A DNA stretch of 64,000 nucleotides from Methanovulcanius yangii (GCF_018687785.1 NZ_LTBL01000001.1:1603780-1667779); one strand, 5' to 3'. Positions 8,702 to 17,454 are shown, counted from the stretch's first letter. The notes: generated by a model from the letters alone, not told the origin. Numbers and translations are program-made.

Positions 8702-9708
8702 TACCGGCAAAGAAGGAGGCCGGTGACGTCGCAGCTGCCCCGGCTTTTGATGACGTGATCATCAGAGTCGACGGCCTTCGCCACCGTTACGGCGATTTCG
8801 CGGCGGTGGACGGCGTCTCCTTTGCCATCCGCAAAGGGGAGATCTTCTCCTTTCTCGGCCCCAACGGCGCCGGAAAGAGCACCGCCATCAACGTCCTGAC
8901 CACGCTCCTGCGCATCCAGGAGGGGACGGTGACGATTGCCGGCCACGACCTCGCCCGCGACCCCCGCCGCGTCCGGGAAGACATCGGCATCGTATTCCAG
9001 GAGGTCACCCTCGATCGGGATCTGACGGTGGCGGAGACGCTGGAATTTCACGGCATGCTCTATGGCCTCCCACGGACGGAACGGCGGAGACGAATCGAGG
9101 CACTCCTCGACCTCGTCGAACTGACCGCCTGGGCAAAAGTCCGCACCAAACGCCTCTCAGGCGGTATGAAACGCCGCCTCGAGATTGCCCGCGGCCTCAT
9201 GACCCGCCCGGCCGTCCTCTTCCTCGACGAGCCCACCATCGGTCTCGACCCCCAGACCCGCCTGAAGATGTGGGACTACCTGCAGGCAGTGAACCGCGAG
9301 GGTACGACAATCTTTCTCACCACCCATTACATGGACGAGGCCGACCGGCTCTCCGACCGCATCGCCATCATCGACCATGGAAAAATCATCGCCGAAGGGA
9401 CGCCGCTCTCGCTGAAAAACGCCCTCGGGGAGGACATCATCATGCTCTGCACCGGTGACGACCAGGGCGCAAAGGAGGCCATCACCGGGATGGACGGGGT
9501 GGCCCGGATACAGGAGACCACCGCCGGCCTCACCCTCCTCGTCGACGGCGACGGCACCCACATCCTTCCGAGGGTGATGCACCGGCTGGAAGAGGCGGGC
9601 ATCGGCGTGATCTCCGTCAACCTGAAGAAACCCTCCATGGACGACGTCTTTGTCCACTTCACCGGCCGCGAGCTCCGGGACGCCACCGCCCGGGAGGAGA
9701 GGGAATGA
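8698..9708 (+). CDS. ABC transporter ATP-binding protein (DrrA/daunorubicin-type)
   Basis: A 336-residue ATPase of the DrrA-like ABC-2 exporter group. Motifs in order: Walker A GPNGAGKST (residues about 57-65), Q-loop IVFQEVTLDRDLTV, signature LSGGMKRRLEIARGL, Walker B VLFLDEPTIGLDPQT, and the switch histidine in FLTTHYMDEADRL. The C-terminal extension with KKPSMDDVFVHFTGRELR is typical of the DrrA branch. It overlaps both the channel gene upstream and the permease gene downstream by four bases. The exported substrate is unknown; lipids or hydrophobic compounds are typical of the family. Confidence 0.93.
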   Translation: MIPAKKEAGDVAAAPAFDDVIIRVDGLRHRYGDFAAVDGVSFAIRKGEIFSFLGPNGAGKSTAINVLTTLLRIQEGTVTIAGHDLARDPRRVREDIGIVFQEVTLDRDLTVAETLEFHGMLYGLPRTERRRRIEALLDLVELTAWAKVRTKRLSGGMKRRLEIARGLMTRPAVLFLDEPTIGLDPQTRLKMWDYLQAVNREGTTIFLTTHYMDEADRLSDRIAIIDHGKIIAEGTPLSLKNALGEDIIMLCTGDDQGAKEAITGMDGVARIQETTAGLTLLVDGDGTHILPRVMHRLEEAGIGVISVNLKKPSMDDVFVHFTGRELRDATAREERE

Positions 9709-10547
9709 GAATCTTCGGCTTCTTCACCGTCTACTGGCGGGACATGCTGCGGTACTTCCGGTTCAGGACGCAGCTCTTCTCCTCACTCCTCCAGCCCGCC
9801 CTCTGGCTCGCATTCTTCGGCATCGCGATGGCGGCGAACTTCGACAGGATCATGATGGGCGATACCGGGGGGCTGCCGGGGGTTCCCGGCGTCGGGTACA
9901 TCACCTTCATGGCGGCAGGAGTGATTGCGATGAATGTCCTCTTCACCAACCTCTTCGGGGGCTTCATTCTCCTCTTCGACAAGAACTGGGGACTGATGCG
10001 CGAGATGCTCGCCTCCCCGATGCCCCGCCGTGACATCATCTTCGGCCTCTGCCTGTCGGGGGTGACGAAGTCCTGCATTCAGGCGGCGGTGATCATCGTC
10101 ATCGGCCTCCTTCTCGGCGTCAGCTTCTTTGGAGGGAAGACACCCGCGGAGGTGGCATGGTCCCTCTGCGGAATATTCGCCTTCATCGCGGTCTTTGCCA
10201 TCGGATTCCTTTCGCTCTCCACCGCCATCGCTCTCGTCACCGAGTCGCCGGAGGGATTCCAGGGGGTGACGACGCTCCTTACGATGCCCCTCTTCTTCGC
10301 CTCGAATGCCCTCTATCCGACCGACGCGTTTCCCGAAGCCCTCCAGTGGCTGGTGGCGGTCAATCCCCTCACCTACCTCGTCACCGGCATCCGGCACTTC
10401 GCCATCGGGGATCACTTCACCGCCATCGGCGTGGAGTACCTGACGACGACGGGGGACATCCTCATTGCATTCGGGGCTCTCCTTCTCTTCTCTGCAGCGA
10501 CCTTTGCCCTTGCATGGCGGACCGTCGAACGGGCCGTCATCACCTGA
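9705..10547 (+). CDS. ABC-2 type transporter permease
   Basis: A 280-residue ABC-2 permease with about six membrane helices, the partner of the ATPase just upstream (4-base overlap). It starts FFTVYWRDMLRYFRFRTQLF and includes FDKNWGLMREMLASPMPRRD, the intracellular loop typical of DrrB/NodJ-type permeases that contacts the ATPase, and later ALYPTDAFPEALQWLVAVNPLTY, the conserved 'P.....NP' stretch. The gene ends the channel-ABC unit; the next 258 bases to the small gene on the opposite strand show no further member. Confidence 0.92.
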   Translation: MRIFGFFTVYWRDMLRYFRFRTQLFSSLLQPALWLAFFGIAMAANFDRIMMGDTGGLPGVPGVGYITFMAAGVIAMNVLFTNLFGGFILLFDKNWGLMREMLASPMPRRDIIFGLCLSGVTKSCIQAAVIIVIGLLLGVSFFGGKTPAEVAWSLCGIFAFIAVFAIGFLSLSTAIALVTESPEGFQGVTTLLTMPLFFASNALYPTDAFPEALQWLVAVNPLTYLVTGIRHFAIGDHFTAIGVEYLTTTGDILIAFGALLLFSAATFALAWRTVERAVIT

Positions 10548-10805
10548 GCGAAAAAAACAGGGAAGCCTCTCGAATCGAACTCGGACAGCGACTGGCACAA
10601 AAAGCGATGATACCAGCAGAATGGAGATGAATATCTCCATAAACCCACATACGGTTTATCTCCTTATTGTATCGGTGCGTACGCAGGAATGGACAAAAGT
10701 TGGGGGAAAATGCCCCGGGAACGGCCCGTGTCCCGGGACGTGGATCCTGCAACGGCGATGGAACATTGGAGGGAGGGCGGGGTGACCGAAATTCAATGTC
10801 TCTTT
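10548..10805. other. Intergenic region with no supported gene
   Basis: No gene is supported here. An open plus-strand frame from 10689 to 10958 overlaps the better supported minus-strand small gene and has no promoter or family signal. The GC-rich CCCGGGA..TCCCGGG near 10713-10739 could form an RNA hairpin. Confidence 0.4.
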
Positions 10806-10991
10806 CTAGTCAACCTCATCCCGTTCGGATACCATGGACAGAGTTTCGCGATCCTCGATGTGCCATTCGGACGCATAGTCCAGGCTCGATATGTCCGAGT
10901 ACCTCTCGGGAACATACTCATCGCGTTCCTCCATGTCATAGATCCTCATGGGCTTTAAGGCTCCAAAGCCGGGTATGAAACCAAACTCCAT
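10806..10991 (-). CDS. Small acidic hypothetical protein
   Basis: A 61-residue minus-strand protein (MEFGFIPGFGALKPMRIYD, then EERDEYVPERYSDISSLDYA). The family is not recognised. The case for a real gene is composition, an acidic and well-balanced sequence, together with a TATA-like TTTATATG on the minus strand around 11023-11030, roughly 30-35 bases before the start. That spacing would give a short-leader or leaderless mRNA as in other genes here. It could be a remnant of a longer gene. Confidence 0.45.
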   Translation of the reverse strand: MEFGFIPGFGALKPMRIYDMEERDEYVPERYSDISSLDYASEWHIEDRETLSMVSERDEVD

Positions 10992-11522
10992 TTTTATCTA
11001 CATTGAAGCCTCTTGCAGGCTCACATATAAAGGTTTCGGCGTCGCCAACCCAATATTTGAACCCCGATTGGCAAAACAGACCTTAGATACGTCCAGATAT
11101 CCATTCGATTAAGAAATACAGCCATATGGGGCAAAATTTTGATTTTTAAAGGTATTTTTTTTCAAAAAATAACTTTAAGGCATTATTTTCCGATTTAAGC
11201 GGCAAATACTCCGGATCACCATATTCCGGAGGAAAAACATCCCCACGAAATTCACCGGCCGCGCATATTCTCACGACTAAAAATCATGACAAATACGGGG
11301 GGTGCCGCAGAAATATTTATAGCAGACCCATGTCACGGGCCTGATGATCCACCATCCGCATATGAATGTATCCTTATCCAGGCACCTCGGGGAAGGGGGA
11401 AGTAATCTTCCGGCCTTCGCTGTCCCCGGGATGCCGTGAGACGGTTTCAGGCGGACTTTGGGCACCTTTTGATAGGCGAAATCCCCGACATTCTTTCAAC
11501 AGTTGTCGAAGTCAAAACCCGG
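10992..11522. other. AT-rich intergenic region
   Basis: About 530 bases without a supported gene. 11100-11220 is strongly AT-rich. A plus-strand TATA-like AATATTTATAGC at 11310-11321 precedes a stretch with only short, low-quality frames; it could drive a small RNA, for which I see no recognisable structure. Confidence 0.4.
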
Positions 11523-11951
11523 TCACGGAAGGAGATCAAATGCCGAGACCATGTGCTTTCGAATGATTTCCTTCGGATAGGCGCCGGTGAGGCGGCCGAC
11601 CATCTGGCCGTTCCTGAAGAACAGGAGCGTGGGAATCGCACTTATCTGGTACGAACGAAGCACACCGGGGTTGGCATCCGCATCGCATTTTGCCACCGTC
11701 ACGATACCGGCAAACTCAACCGCCAGTTCGTCAATCACCGGCCCCACCGTCCGGCACGGCCCGCACCACTCCGCCCAGCAGTCAACGAGAACACACTCAT
11801 TGTCACGGACGATCGCAGGAAAATTCAGGTCGGTGACCTCCACCACCCCGGTTGCCTCGCCTTCCCTGCCCATCACCGCTTCCAGTTCCAGGCGGCGCTT
11901 TTCGCGCAGCCTTTCGAGCTCATCATCGCCGAACCCTTCGGTCATACTCAT
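11523..11951 (-). CDS. Thioredoxin
   Basis: A 142-residue thioredoxin with a 40-residue N-terminal extension rich in Glu and Arg (DDELERLREKRRLELEAVMG). The thioredoxin fold follows: ECVLVDCWAEWCGPCRTVGP with active site WCGPC, then VAKCDADANPGVLRSYQI and the cis-proline loop SAIPTLLFFRNGQMVGRLTG. The ATG at 11951 is selected because GGAGGGGG lies nine bases upstream; the frame remains open further but the extra residues look non-coding. It would be a protein disulfide reductase of the cytoplasm, a possible partner of the thioredoxin reductase at 23838-24995. Confidence 0.93.
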   Translation of the reverse strand: MSMTEGFGDDELERLREKRRLELEAVMGREGEATGVVEVTDLNFPAIVRDNECVLVDCWAEWCGPCRTVGPVIDELAVEFAGIVTVAKCDADANPGVLRSYQISAIPTLLFFRNGQMVGRLTGAYPKEIIRKHMVSAFDLLP

Positions 11952-12041
11952 CCGGTACGTCCCCCTCCAATATATTGATGACTGCAAAATGCCTCCACCG
12001 CACAAATTTTCGGAAATACGGCCGCAAAGGGACAATGAAAA

Positions 12042-12049
12042 GTTATATC
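12042..12049 (+). promoter_or_regulatory. TATA box of the initiator tRNA gene
   Basis: GTTATATC inside an A-rich stretch, centred about 42 bases before the mature tRNA 5' end. This fits an archaeal promoter with a tRNA leader of roughly 17 nt. Confidence 0.55.
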
Positions 12050-12086
12050 AGTAGACGAACCATAGTAGTATGGCACAGTTCTCGGA

Positions 12087-12160
12087 AGCGAGGTGGGGTA
12101 GTCAGGAAATCCCGACGGGCTCATAACCCGTAGACCGATGGTTCAAATCCATCCCTCGCT
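12087..12160 (+). tRNA. tRNA-Met (CAT), initiator type
   Basis: A complete 74-base cloverleaf with no intron. The acceptor stem pairs AGCGAGG with CCTCGCT, giving the A1:U72 pair of archaeal initiators. The anticodon arm is ACGGG-CTCATAA-CCCGT with anticodon CAT at 12122-12124 and three consecutive G:C pairs next to the loop, the initiator hallmark. The T arm has GGTTCAAATCC. CCA is not encoded. Confidence 0.95.
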
Positions 12161-12377
12161 ATTTTTGCAATTATTTCTGTTTTATTTGTTAATTTGCTGA
12201 CATCAGGCCATTTCCCCGCAGGGATGCCCATCTGCCTGAATTTTTTTTGCTGCACCGGTTTCCCATGTACGACACATCATGCCTGCATCACACCGCCCCT
12301 TCCTCCGGCGCATGATCTGCCCGGCATGAGATACCAAAAAGAAAAATCACCGGAATCCCGGTGAAAAAAATATCCGG
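12161..12377. other. Intergenic region downstream of the tRNA
   Basis: Contains T-rich runs just after the tRNA (12162-12190 and 12241-12248) that would serve as archaeal terminators. 12345-12375 carries a short hairpin (CACCGG, AATCC, CCGGTG) just past the purF stop. No gene is seen. Confidence 0.4.
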
Positions 12378-13844
12378 TTATATCCGGGACGTATCCGAAG
12401 GGGACTTCTCCACCGGAGATGCATCCTTCGAGAAGGTATCAAGCCCCGACTGATAGGTACGTGCGACACACCGCATCAACCGCGGACAGCAGCACTCGGT
12501 TCCTATGGGAATCGGATATTCACCGGTCAGGCACCCGGTGCAGAGATCCTCACCCGGGATGCCCACTGCATCGATGAGCGCATCGAGCGTGATGTGATGC
12601 AGCGAGGTTGCCCCGATGGATGATCTGACCTCCTCGTTGTTGAGATCGGACGCGATCAGTTCCGCACGCGTGGGCATATCGACACCCAGATAGCACGGTG
12701 CCTTGATGGCAGGCGACCCGATGCGCATATGCACCTCGCGCACTCCCGCCTCCCGGATAATATTGATGATACGCCGCGACGTGGTCCCGCGAACAATCGA
12801 ATCGTCGATGAGCACCACAGAGCGGTCCCTGAGATGGTTCCGGATAGGGTTGAGCTTCATCCTGACCGCCGCTTCCCGGTCCTTCTGGGTCGGCATGATG
12901 AACGTCCTGCCCATGTACCTGTTCTTCATCAGCGATTCGAGGAACCGGATCCCCGACGCCTCGGCGTAGCCTGCCGCATGGGCGGTCCCGGAATCCGGCA
13001 CCGGCGAGACCTGGTCGGCCGCAACCGGGGCCTCCTCAAAGAGCGCCTTTCCTATCCTGCGCCGGACGTCATACACCAGCCGGCCGTCGATCACCGAATC
13101 GGCACGGGCAAAATAGACATACTCGAAGATGCAGTGCGCCTTGTGGGAGGCCTCTGCGACCATCAAAGACTCGATGCCCTCCGATGTGATGCGTACGAGT
13201 TCCCCGGGGCGCACGTCCCGCAGGAACGTTCCGCCGAGCGCATCGATGGCGACCGACTCCGAACAGACGACATGCCCGTGATCCGTCTTGCCAAGGCAGA
13301 GCGGGCGTATGCCGAGGGGGTCGCGGAAAGCCCAGACATCACTGTCCAGCATCATCACGACGGAATAGGACCCCTTCAGCTTCTGCATACAGATCTGAAC
13401 CGCTTCGAGGACATCCTCCGACTTTCTGAACTCATCTGCGATGATATTCCCAATGACCTCGGTATCGCATGTCGTGCAGAAGATCTGCCCGCGTGCCTCA
13501 AACTCGTCCCTCAGCTGTTGTGAATTGACCAGATTGCCGTTATGGGCAATGGCGACCTTATGGTTCCTGAAGGTAAAATTGAATGGCTGAACATTCTCCG
13601 GTATCTTCGACCCGGTGGTCGGGTACCGGACGTGGCCGATACCGACGGTCCCTGCAAGCGAGCGGAGTACCTCCTTATTGAAGACCTCTGACACGAGCCC
13701 CTGCTCCTTATGCTTGTAAAGCAGACGCCCGTCAAAAGTAGATATTCCCGCGCTCTCCTGCCCGCGATGCTGCAGTGCATAGAGAGCATAATACAGCGGG
13801 AATGATGCTCCGCCAGCATCCACGATGCCAACGATTCCACACAT
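12378..13844 (-). CDS. purF: Amidophosphoribosyltransferase
   Basis: A 488-residue enzyme of the first committed step of purine synthesis, converting PRPP and glutamine to 5-phosphoribosylamine. It begins MCGIVGIVDAGG, with Cys2 as the glutaminase nucleophile after removal of Met. Further glutaminase motifs are LQHRGQESAGIS, GHVRYPTTGS and AHNGNLVN. The phosphoribosyltransferase half carries the PRPP loop VVLIDDSIVRGTTSRRI. CTGCLTGEYPIP near the C-terminus resembles the iron-sulfur cysteines of the B. subtilis type. The gene follows L37e by 13 bases, completing an LSm-L37e-purF order common in euryarchaea. Confidence 0.96.
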   Translation of the reverse strand: MCGIVGIVDAGGASFPLYYALYALQHRGQESAGISTFDGRLLYKHKEQGLVSEVFNKEVLRSLAGTVGIGHVRYPTTGSKIPENVQPFNFTFRNHKVAIAHNGNLVNSQQLRDEFEARGQIFCTTCDTEVIGNIIADEFRKSEDVLEAVQICMQKLKGSYSVVMMLDSDVWAFRDPLGIRPLCLGKTDHGHVVCSESVAIDALGGTFLRDVRPGELVRITSEGIESLMVAEASHKAHCIFEYVYFARADSVIDGRLVYDVRRRIGKALFEEAPVAADQVSPVPDSGTAHAAGYAEASGIRFLESLMKNRYMGRTFIMPTQKDREAAVRMKLNPIRNHLRDRSVVLIDDSIVRGTTSRRIINIIREAGVREVHMRIGSPAIKAPCYLGVDMPTRAELIASDLNNEEVRSSIGATSLHHITLDALIDAVGIPGEDLCTGCLTGEYPIPIGTECCCPRLMRCVARTYQSGLDTFSKDASPVEKSPSDTSRI

Positions 13845-13857
13845 GACTAATCCGGTA

Positions 13858-14040
13858 TTAGTGAGTTGGAGTCTTCGGTTTCTTGCTCATCCAGCGGTAT
13901 TTGCGCAGCCGTGGGCTCTTACCAAAGCCGCAGGAGGAGCAGACTTTATGGCGTGCGTGGAAGGAGATCTTTCCACAGCGTCTGCATGCAATATGCGTGT
14001 GTTTCTGCCGTTTTCCCATTGAGGGTGTGCCTTTGCTCAT
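13858..14040 (-). CDS. rpl37e: 50S ribosomal protein L37e
   Basis: A 60-residue zinc-binding ribosomal protein of archaea and eukaryotes. It opens [20 protein letters not shown] and has the zinc ribbon CRRCGK...CSSCGFG, then a basic tail. Both sequence and length match the family. It lies between LSm and purF on the minus strand with short spacings. Confidence 0.96.
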   Translation of the reverse strand: MSKGTPSMGKRQKHTHIACRRCGKISFHARHKVCSSCGFGKSPRLRKYRWMSKKPKTPTH

Positions 14041-14061
14041 TTCTTGTCACCTGTATGAAAT

Positions 14062-14289
14062 TTATTCCACTGACGGGGAGATATAAAGTACATTGTCCCC
14101 GCGTACGATTAGAGTCCCGCGTTTCTCGGTCACTCCGTCAATTTCCTCCTCTGCATTGTCGAGGACGAGGTTCATATGGACATCGTATCCCTGAAGGATA
14201 CCCCGTAGCTCCCTGCCCCCTTTGAGGCTGACGATAACCGGTTTCTGGTTCAGAGCCTTATCTAAAATTTCCAATGGTCTTCTGGTCAT
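14062..14289 (-). CDS. LSm (Sm-like archaeal) RNA-binding protein
   Basis: A 75-residue Sm-fold protein that forms heptameric rings binding U-rich RNA. Sm1 motif: [26 protein letters not shown]; Sm2 motif: [13 protein letters not shown]. It heads the LSm-L37e-purF cluster. The 130-base divergent region to the PUA gene contains TATA-like elements for both directions (ATTATACTAAT on the minus side near 14325, GATAAATATAG at 14341-14351 on the plus side). Confidence 0.96.
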   Translation of the reverse strand: MTRRPLEILDKALNQKPVIVSLKGGRELRGILQGYDVHMNLVLDNAEEEIDGVTEKRGTLIVRGDNVLYISPSVE

Positions 14290-14419
14290 TCGACTCCCTT
14301 CTCTAATCGATGAGGATTAGTATAATTGCGCAAGGAAGATAGATAAATATAGCGACAATACACCCCGCAACCGGAGGCCCTCCGGGTAAAAAATCTCCAG
14401 AATGAGGTCGAAAGAACAA

Positions 14420-14917
14420 ATGGCAAAAATATCACCGAAAAAGAGGCACACCATCCGAAAGTCAAAACAGTCGAAAATCTTCGCGGCGTTACGCGAGGAG
14501 ATAGGGGAGAGCGCAGAGGCCTACACAGGAAAGAGCATCGAGATGGTCGAAACGACCGGCGAGACGACGGTCTTCCTGGTCGACAGACACCCCGTGATCA
14601 TGGAGATGGGCGAGATAGTCTTTCCCACCCTGCGCGGGGCAGTGGAGCGCCCGTTTCCTGAAAAGAATATTACCGTCGATGCGGGCGCCATCGCATTCAT
14701 GGCAAAAGGTGCGGACGTGATGCGCCCCGGCATCGTGAAGATCTCCCCCGATGTCAAAAAGGATCACCCGGTCCTCATCATAGAGGAACGATACGGAAAG
14801 CCGCTGGCCGTGGGAATCGCCCTTTATGACGCAGAAGAGATGGAGCTCTGTGAGACGGGAAAAGTCATCAAAACCATCCACCATGTGGGTGACGATCTAT
14901 GGAATATGGAGATCTAA
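14420..14917 (+). CDS. PUA domain-containing RNA-binding protein (MCT-1-like)
   Basis: A 165-residue archaeal PUA protein related to the MCT-1/eIF2D N-terminal unit. The pre-PUA part is basic (KISPKKRHTIRKSKQSKIFA); the PUA domain follows from about residue 75 (KNITVDAGAIAFMAKGADVM, RPGIVKISPDVKKDHPVLII, GKPLAVGIALYDAEEM). The ATG at 14420 is preferred over 14402 because GAGGTCG is well placed before it. It is likely to act on rRNA or tRNA in translation; the target is not known. Confidence 0.87.
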   Translation: MAKISPKKRHTIRKSKQSKIFAALREEIGESAEAYTGKSIEMVETTGETTVFLVDRHPVIMEMGEIVFPTLRGAVERPFPEKNITVDAGAIAFMAKGADVMRPGIVKISPDVKKDHPVLIIEERYGKPLAVGIALYDAEEMELCETGKVIKTIHHVGDDLWNMEI

Positions 14918-14978
14918 AGAGCCCCGCAATACCACGGGAAAGATATCCTTAAATAAATTCATTCGATAATGTATTTTC

Positions 14979-15353
14979 ATGTCAGTCCTGGACAAAATCC
15001 TCGGCAAGGGCCCCTCTCAGGGAATCGAGTCCGATTATATGGATCTCGATCTTGCATCCTTCGAGACCGTATCGGGTGACCGGCCGGCCTCGATGTACGT
15101 CAAGATCGCCGCAATCAATGACCTGAAGGACACACCAAAAGTAAAAGACGAGGTCTATAACGGAAACATCGTCATCGTCGACATTTCCCGACTGAAGATG
15201 GATAAGATCACCTACGAACGCGTTCTCAAGGACCTCTCTGCCGTTGCAAATGACATCAACGGCGACATTGTCGGCCTTGGCGACCAGAAATACGTGATCA
15301 TCACCCCGATGTCGATCAAGATCTCCCGTGAGAAGATCGTCGGAGGGGCCTGA
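14979..15353 (+). CDS. sepF: Cell division protein SepF, archaeal type
   Basis: A 124-residue SepF homologue, in archaea the membrane anchor of FtsZ. The N-terminus MSVLDKILGKG is the amphipathic membrane-targeting segment. The core SMYVKIAAINDLKDTPKV, VYNGNIVIVDISRLKMDK, ANDINGDIVGLGDQKYVI matches the SepF fold. A TATA-like CTTAAATAA around 14949-14957 lies about 25 bases ahead of the start, so the mRNA may be leaderless. The ZPR1 gene starts two bases after its stop. Confidence 0.93.
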   Translation: MSVLDKILGKGPSQGIESDYMDLDLASFETVSGDRPASMYVKIAAINDLKDTPKVKDEVYNGNIVIVDISRLKMDKITYERVLKDLSAVANDINGDIVGLGDQKYVIITPMSIKISREKIVGGA

Positions 15354-15355
15354 GG

Positions 15356-15889
15356 GTGCGCCGGGTCATCGTCGCCCCGTGCCCGTTCTGCTCCACTGAA
15401 ATAGAATACTTATACCAAACGGAAGAAATTCCATATTTTTCGGATATTCTCCTGACGACTGCCATCTGTCCCAGCTGTGGCTTTCGCTCGGTTGATGTGA
15501 TGGTCCTCGGGGAGGGTGAACCAGTCCGGTACGAATTCTCCGTTTCAGAGCCAAAGGATCTGGAGGCGCGGGTGGTTCGCAGCACCACCGGGCTCCTCCA
15601 GATTCCCGAACTGGGAATCCTGGTCGAACCGGGGCCTGCATGCGAAGGATTCATCACCAATGTCGAAGGCGTCCTCCAGCGCCTCGAAGAGGTGATGGAC
15701 AGGATCCTCACCTGGGCCGAGGGGCAGGAACACGACACTGCAGTTGCGCTGAAAGAGAAGATACGGGAGGCGAGGGACGGCGGGGTCCCCTTCACGCTGA
15801 TTGTACAGGATGAGGACGGCAACAGTGCCATCATCCATCCGGCTGCAGTGAAATGCGAACCCGTCAAGATGACCGAAGACGAGTGCTAA
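15356..15889 (+). CDS. ZPR1-type zinc finger protein
   Basis: A 177-residue archaeal ZPR1 homologue, starting at GTG 15356 two bases after sepF stops. The four-cysteine zinc finger is CPFC...CPSCGFR at residues about 9-43, followed by the ZPR1 alpha-beta domain (GEPVRYEFSVSEPKDLEARV, STTGLLQIPELGILVEPGPA, GFITNVEGVLQRLEEVMDRI). Eukaryotic ZPR1 binds eEF1A and is a folding chaperone for it; a similar role for aEF1A is an extrapolation. Co-transcription with sepF is likely. Confidence 0.9.
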   Translation: MRRVIVAPCPFCSTEIEYLYQTEEIPYFSDILLTTAICPSCGFRSVDVMVLGEGEPVRYEFSVSEPKDLEARVVRSTTGLLQIPELGILVEPGPACEGFITNVEGVLQRLEEVMDRILTWAEGQEHDTAVALKEKIREARDGGVPFTLIVQDEDGNSAIIHPAAVKCEPVKMTEDEC

Positions 15890-15926
15890 AACCCACCACC
15901 ATCCCCTGTTTTTTTCACCCGCGATA

Positions 15927-16673
15927 ATGAATAGATATGAGTGTTCCGCCCCCCGGCGGTATGTGATTGAGGCACACCCCATACCCGAGCATGCGGACCT
16001 CGTCCAGGCCATTCAGCGCATCGCCATGATCTTCTCCCTCGCACCGGCCCAGTACCACCGGGTCCCCCATGTCACCCTCTATGGCACGTTCGATCTCCGC
16101 GAGGGTGCCGATGAGCAGCAGGTGACGGCCGCCATCGCCGGGGCCCTCGCCACTGAACGCCCGCCCAGATATACCTTCGACGGCTGGGAACGGCGGCAGA
16201 CCGGAGGGACGTGGGCCATTGCCTTCCGGATTAAACCCTCCCGGAGGCTTGTTGCAATCAGAAAGCGGCTTTTGCGGGCACTCGAGCCGTTCACCGTCCC
16301 GGAATACGGGCGTGACGTCCCCGGCAGACCCGGACGCGGCGAGGAGGTCTGGTTTCACTGTACCCTTGCCCGCAACCTCTCCGGCGAGGAGTGCAACCGG
16401 ATCTGGCGATACCTGCGCAATGCGGAGAAACAAAATGCCCTTCACCGGCGCCTGTGGCGCTTCATCCTCTACCGCGTCCTGAGCCGCCCGCGGACGACCA
16501 GTCTCCCTGTCCAGCCCCTCAGGACAACAAGCGCCGTTCTCCGGGTCACCCTGATGAGGGGCTTTCGGATCGTCCGGGCCTACGACCTGGTTCATCACCG
16601 CACCCTCTCCCGTGATGAAGCCCTGAATCGTCCGCTCTGGAGAAGAACCCTCGAGGAATACCAGGGCCGCTGA
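15927..16673 (+). CDS. 2H phosphoesterase / 2'-5' RNA ligase family protein
   Basis: A 248-residue protein with the two HxT motifs of the 2H phosphoesterase (LigT/2'-5' RNA ligase) superfamily: HVTLYGTF (about residues 48-55) and FHCTLARNL (about residues 145-153). Between them is the expected KPSRRLVAIRKRLLRALEPF helix. The C-terminal third (FILYRVLSRPRTTSLPVQPL) is longer than in simple LigT proteins. Predicted to act on cyclic phosphodiesters or RNA ends. It starts 37 bases after the ZPR1 gene. Confidence 0.85.
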   Translation: MNRYECSAPRRYVIEAHPIPEHADLVQAIQRIAMIFSLAPAQYHRVPHVTLYGTFDLREGADEQQVTAAIAGALATERPPRYTFDGWERRQTGGTWAIAFRIKPSRRLVAIRKRLLRALEPFTVPEYGRDVPGRPGRGEEVWFHCTLARNLSGEECNRIWRYLRNAEKQNALHRRLWRFILYRVLSRPRTTSLPVQPLRTTSAVLRVTLMRGFRIVRAYDLVHHRTLSRDEALNRPLWRRTLEEYQGR

Positions 16674-16974
16674 CGAACGGAGGTTCCCGGCGGGACCGGG
16701 TTCCCGTCCCGATATTTCTCCCCCCTCCACTAAAAATTCTGAATTTCCAATGGTTTGAGAAAAGAACCGCTATTATACTTTTAGAATGGATACCGACAGC
16801 CAATCATCGACATGGCAGTGATATACTACCAAAGAACGCCGTAAGGATTCCATTTTGTTGTTTTGCGCCTGTATCCATCAGTTCAGGCGCCCGGTAGCGC
16901 CGACCCCTCCGGTAGATATATATCCTCCTATGCGGATTCCCGGTCAATCACCAACAGGAGGTGGTAGCAAACAA
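16674..16974 (+). promoter_or_regulatory. Intergenic region with promoter and strong ribosome binding site
   Basis: About 300 bases. TAGATATATATCC at 16913-16924 is a good TATA element about 55 bases before the next start codon, and CAGGAGGTGG near 16955-16964 is an almost ideal ribosome binding site. No other gene is seen. Confidence 0.55.
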
Positions 16975-17181
16975 ATGGGTTACCGATGGAACAACAGGAT
17001 AGATGTGGATGAGGCTGTCGTCGTATTGATGAACTCTCTGGAAAAGGACGGCAGTATTCCCGGATGGCTTTCAAAAACGATAAACCAGTCAATTAAGGAC
17101 TCAGACGCCGATTATGGGAAATATTTCTTTGAAGAAGTCCGGCAGCACGCACCCGCTGCACTCAAGTATTTCGAAGAATAA
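16975..17181 (+). CDS. Small hypothetical protein
   Basis: A 68-residue protein (MGYRWNNRIDVDEAVVVLMN, then SIPGWLSKTINQSIKDSDAD) with a mixed charged and helical pattern and no recognised family. Evidence for a gene is the strong ribosome binding site GGAGGTG ten bases before ATG 16975 and the TATA element at 16913-16924. An upstream extension of the frame to 16855 would ignore these signals. It is followed by about 270 bases without a supported gene before purM on the other strand. Confidence 0.65.
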   Translation: MGYRWNNRIDVDEAVVVLMNSLEKDGSIPGWLSKTINQSIKDSDADYGKYFFEEVRQHAPAALKYFEE

Positions 17182-17454
17182 TCCCCGATGGGAAGACCAA
17201 ATAATAATTCCACACCCGCAATAACACATACTGGGGACCACGCCTCATATCGGTGGACAGACACACCAATCACCTTGATGAGACCATTGCCTCCGGAGTC
17301 GCCACCCAGGCTCCGGAAATGGTTCCCCCTTTTTGGAATGATTTGCCGAAAGAGACCCTGTCGTCTTCGGAGACGGGCCGGTAGACGAAACACGCGTCAG
17401 GAGATACGGAAGGCCTCCACCTGATGTCGTTGTCTGATTATCGGGATGAAGAGA

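Noticed and set aside
10689-10958. 89-codon plus-strand frame
   Set aside because: Overlaps the better supported minus-strand small gene and has no start signals.
11310-11400. C/D box small RNA (CTGATGA followed by possible D boxes)
   Set aside because: Box C lacks the leading purine and no clear box D or closing stem was found.
17188-17424. 78-codon plus-strand frame downstream of the small gene at 16975
   Set aside because: Arg/Pro-rich composition typical of a chance frame, no ribosome binding site.
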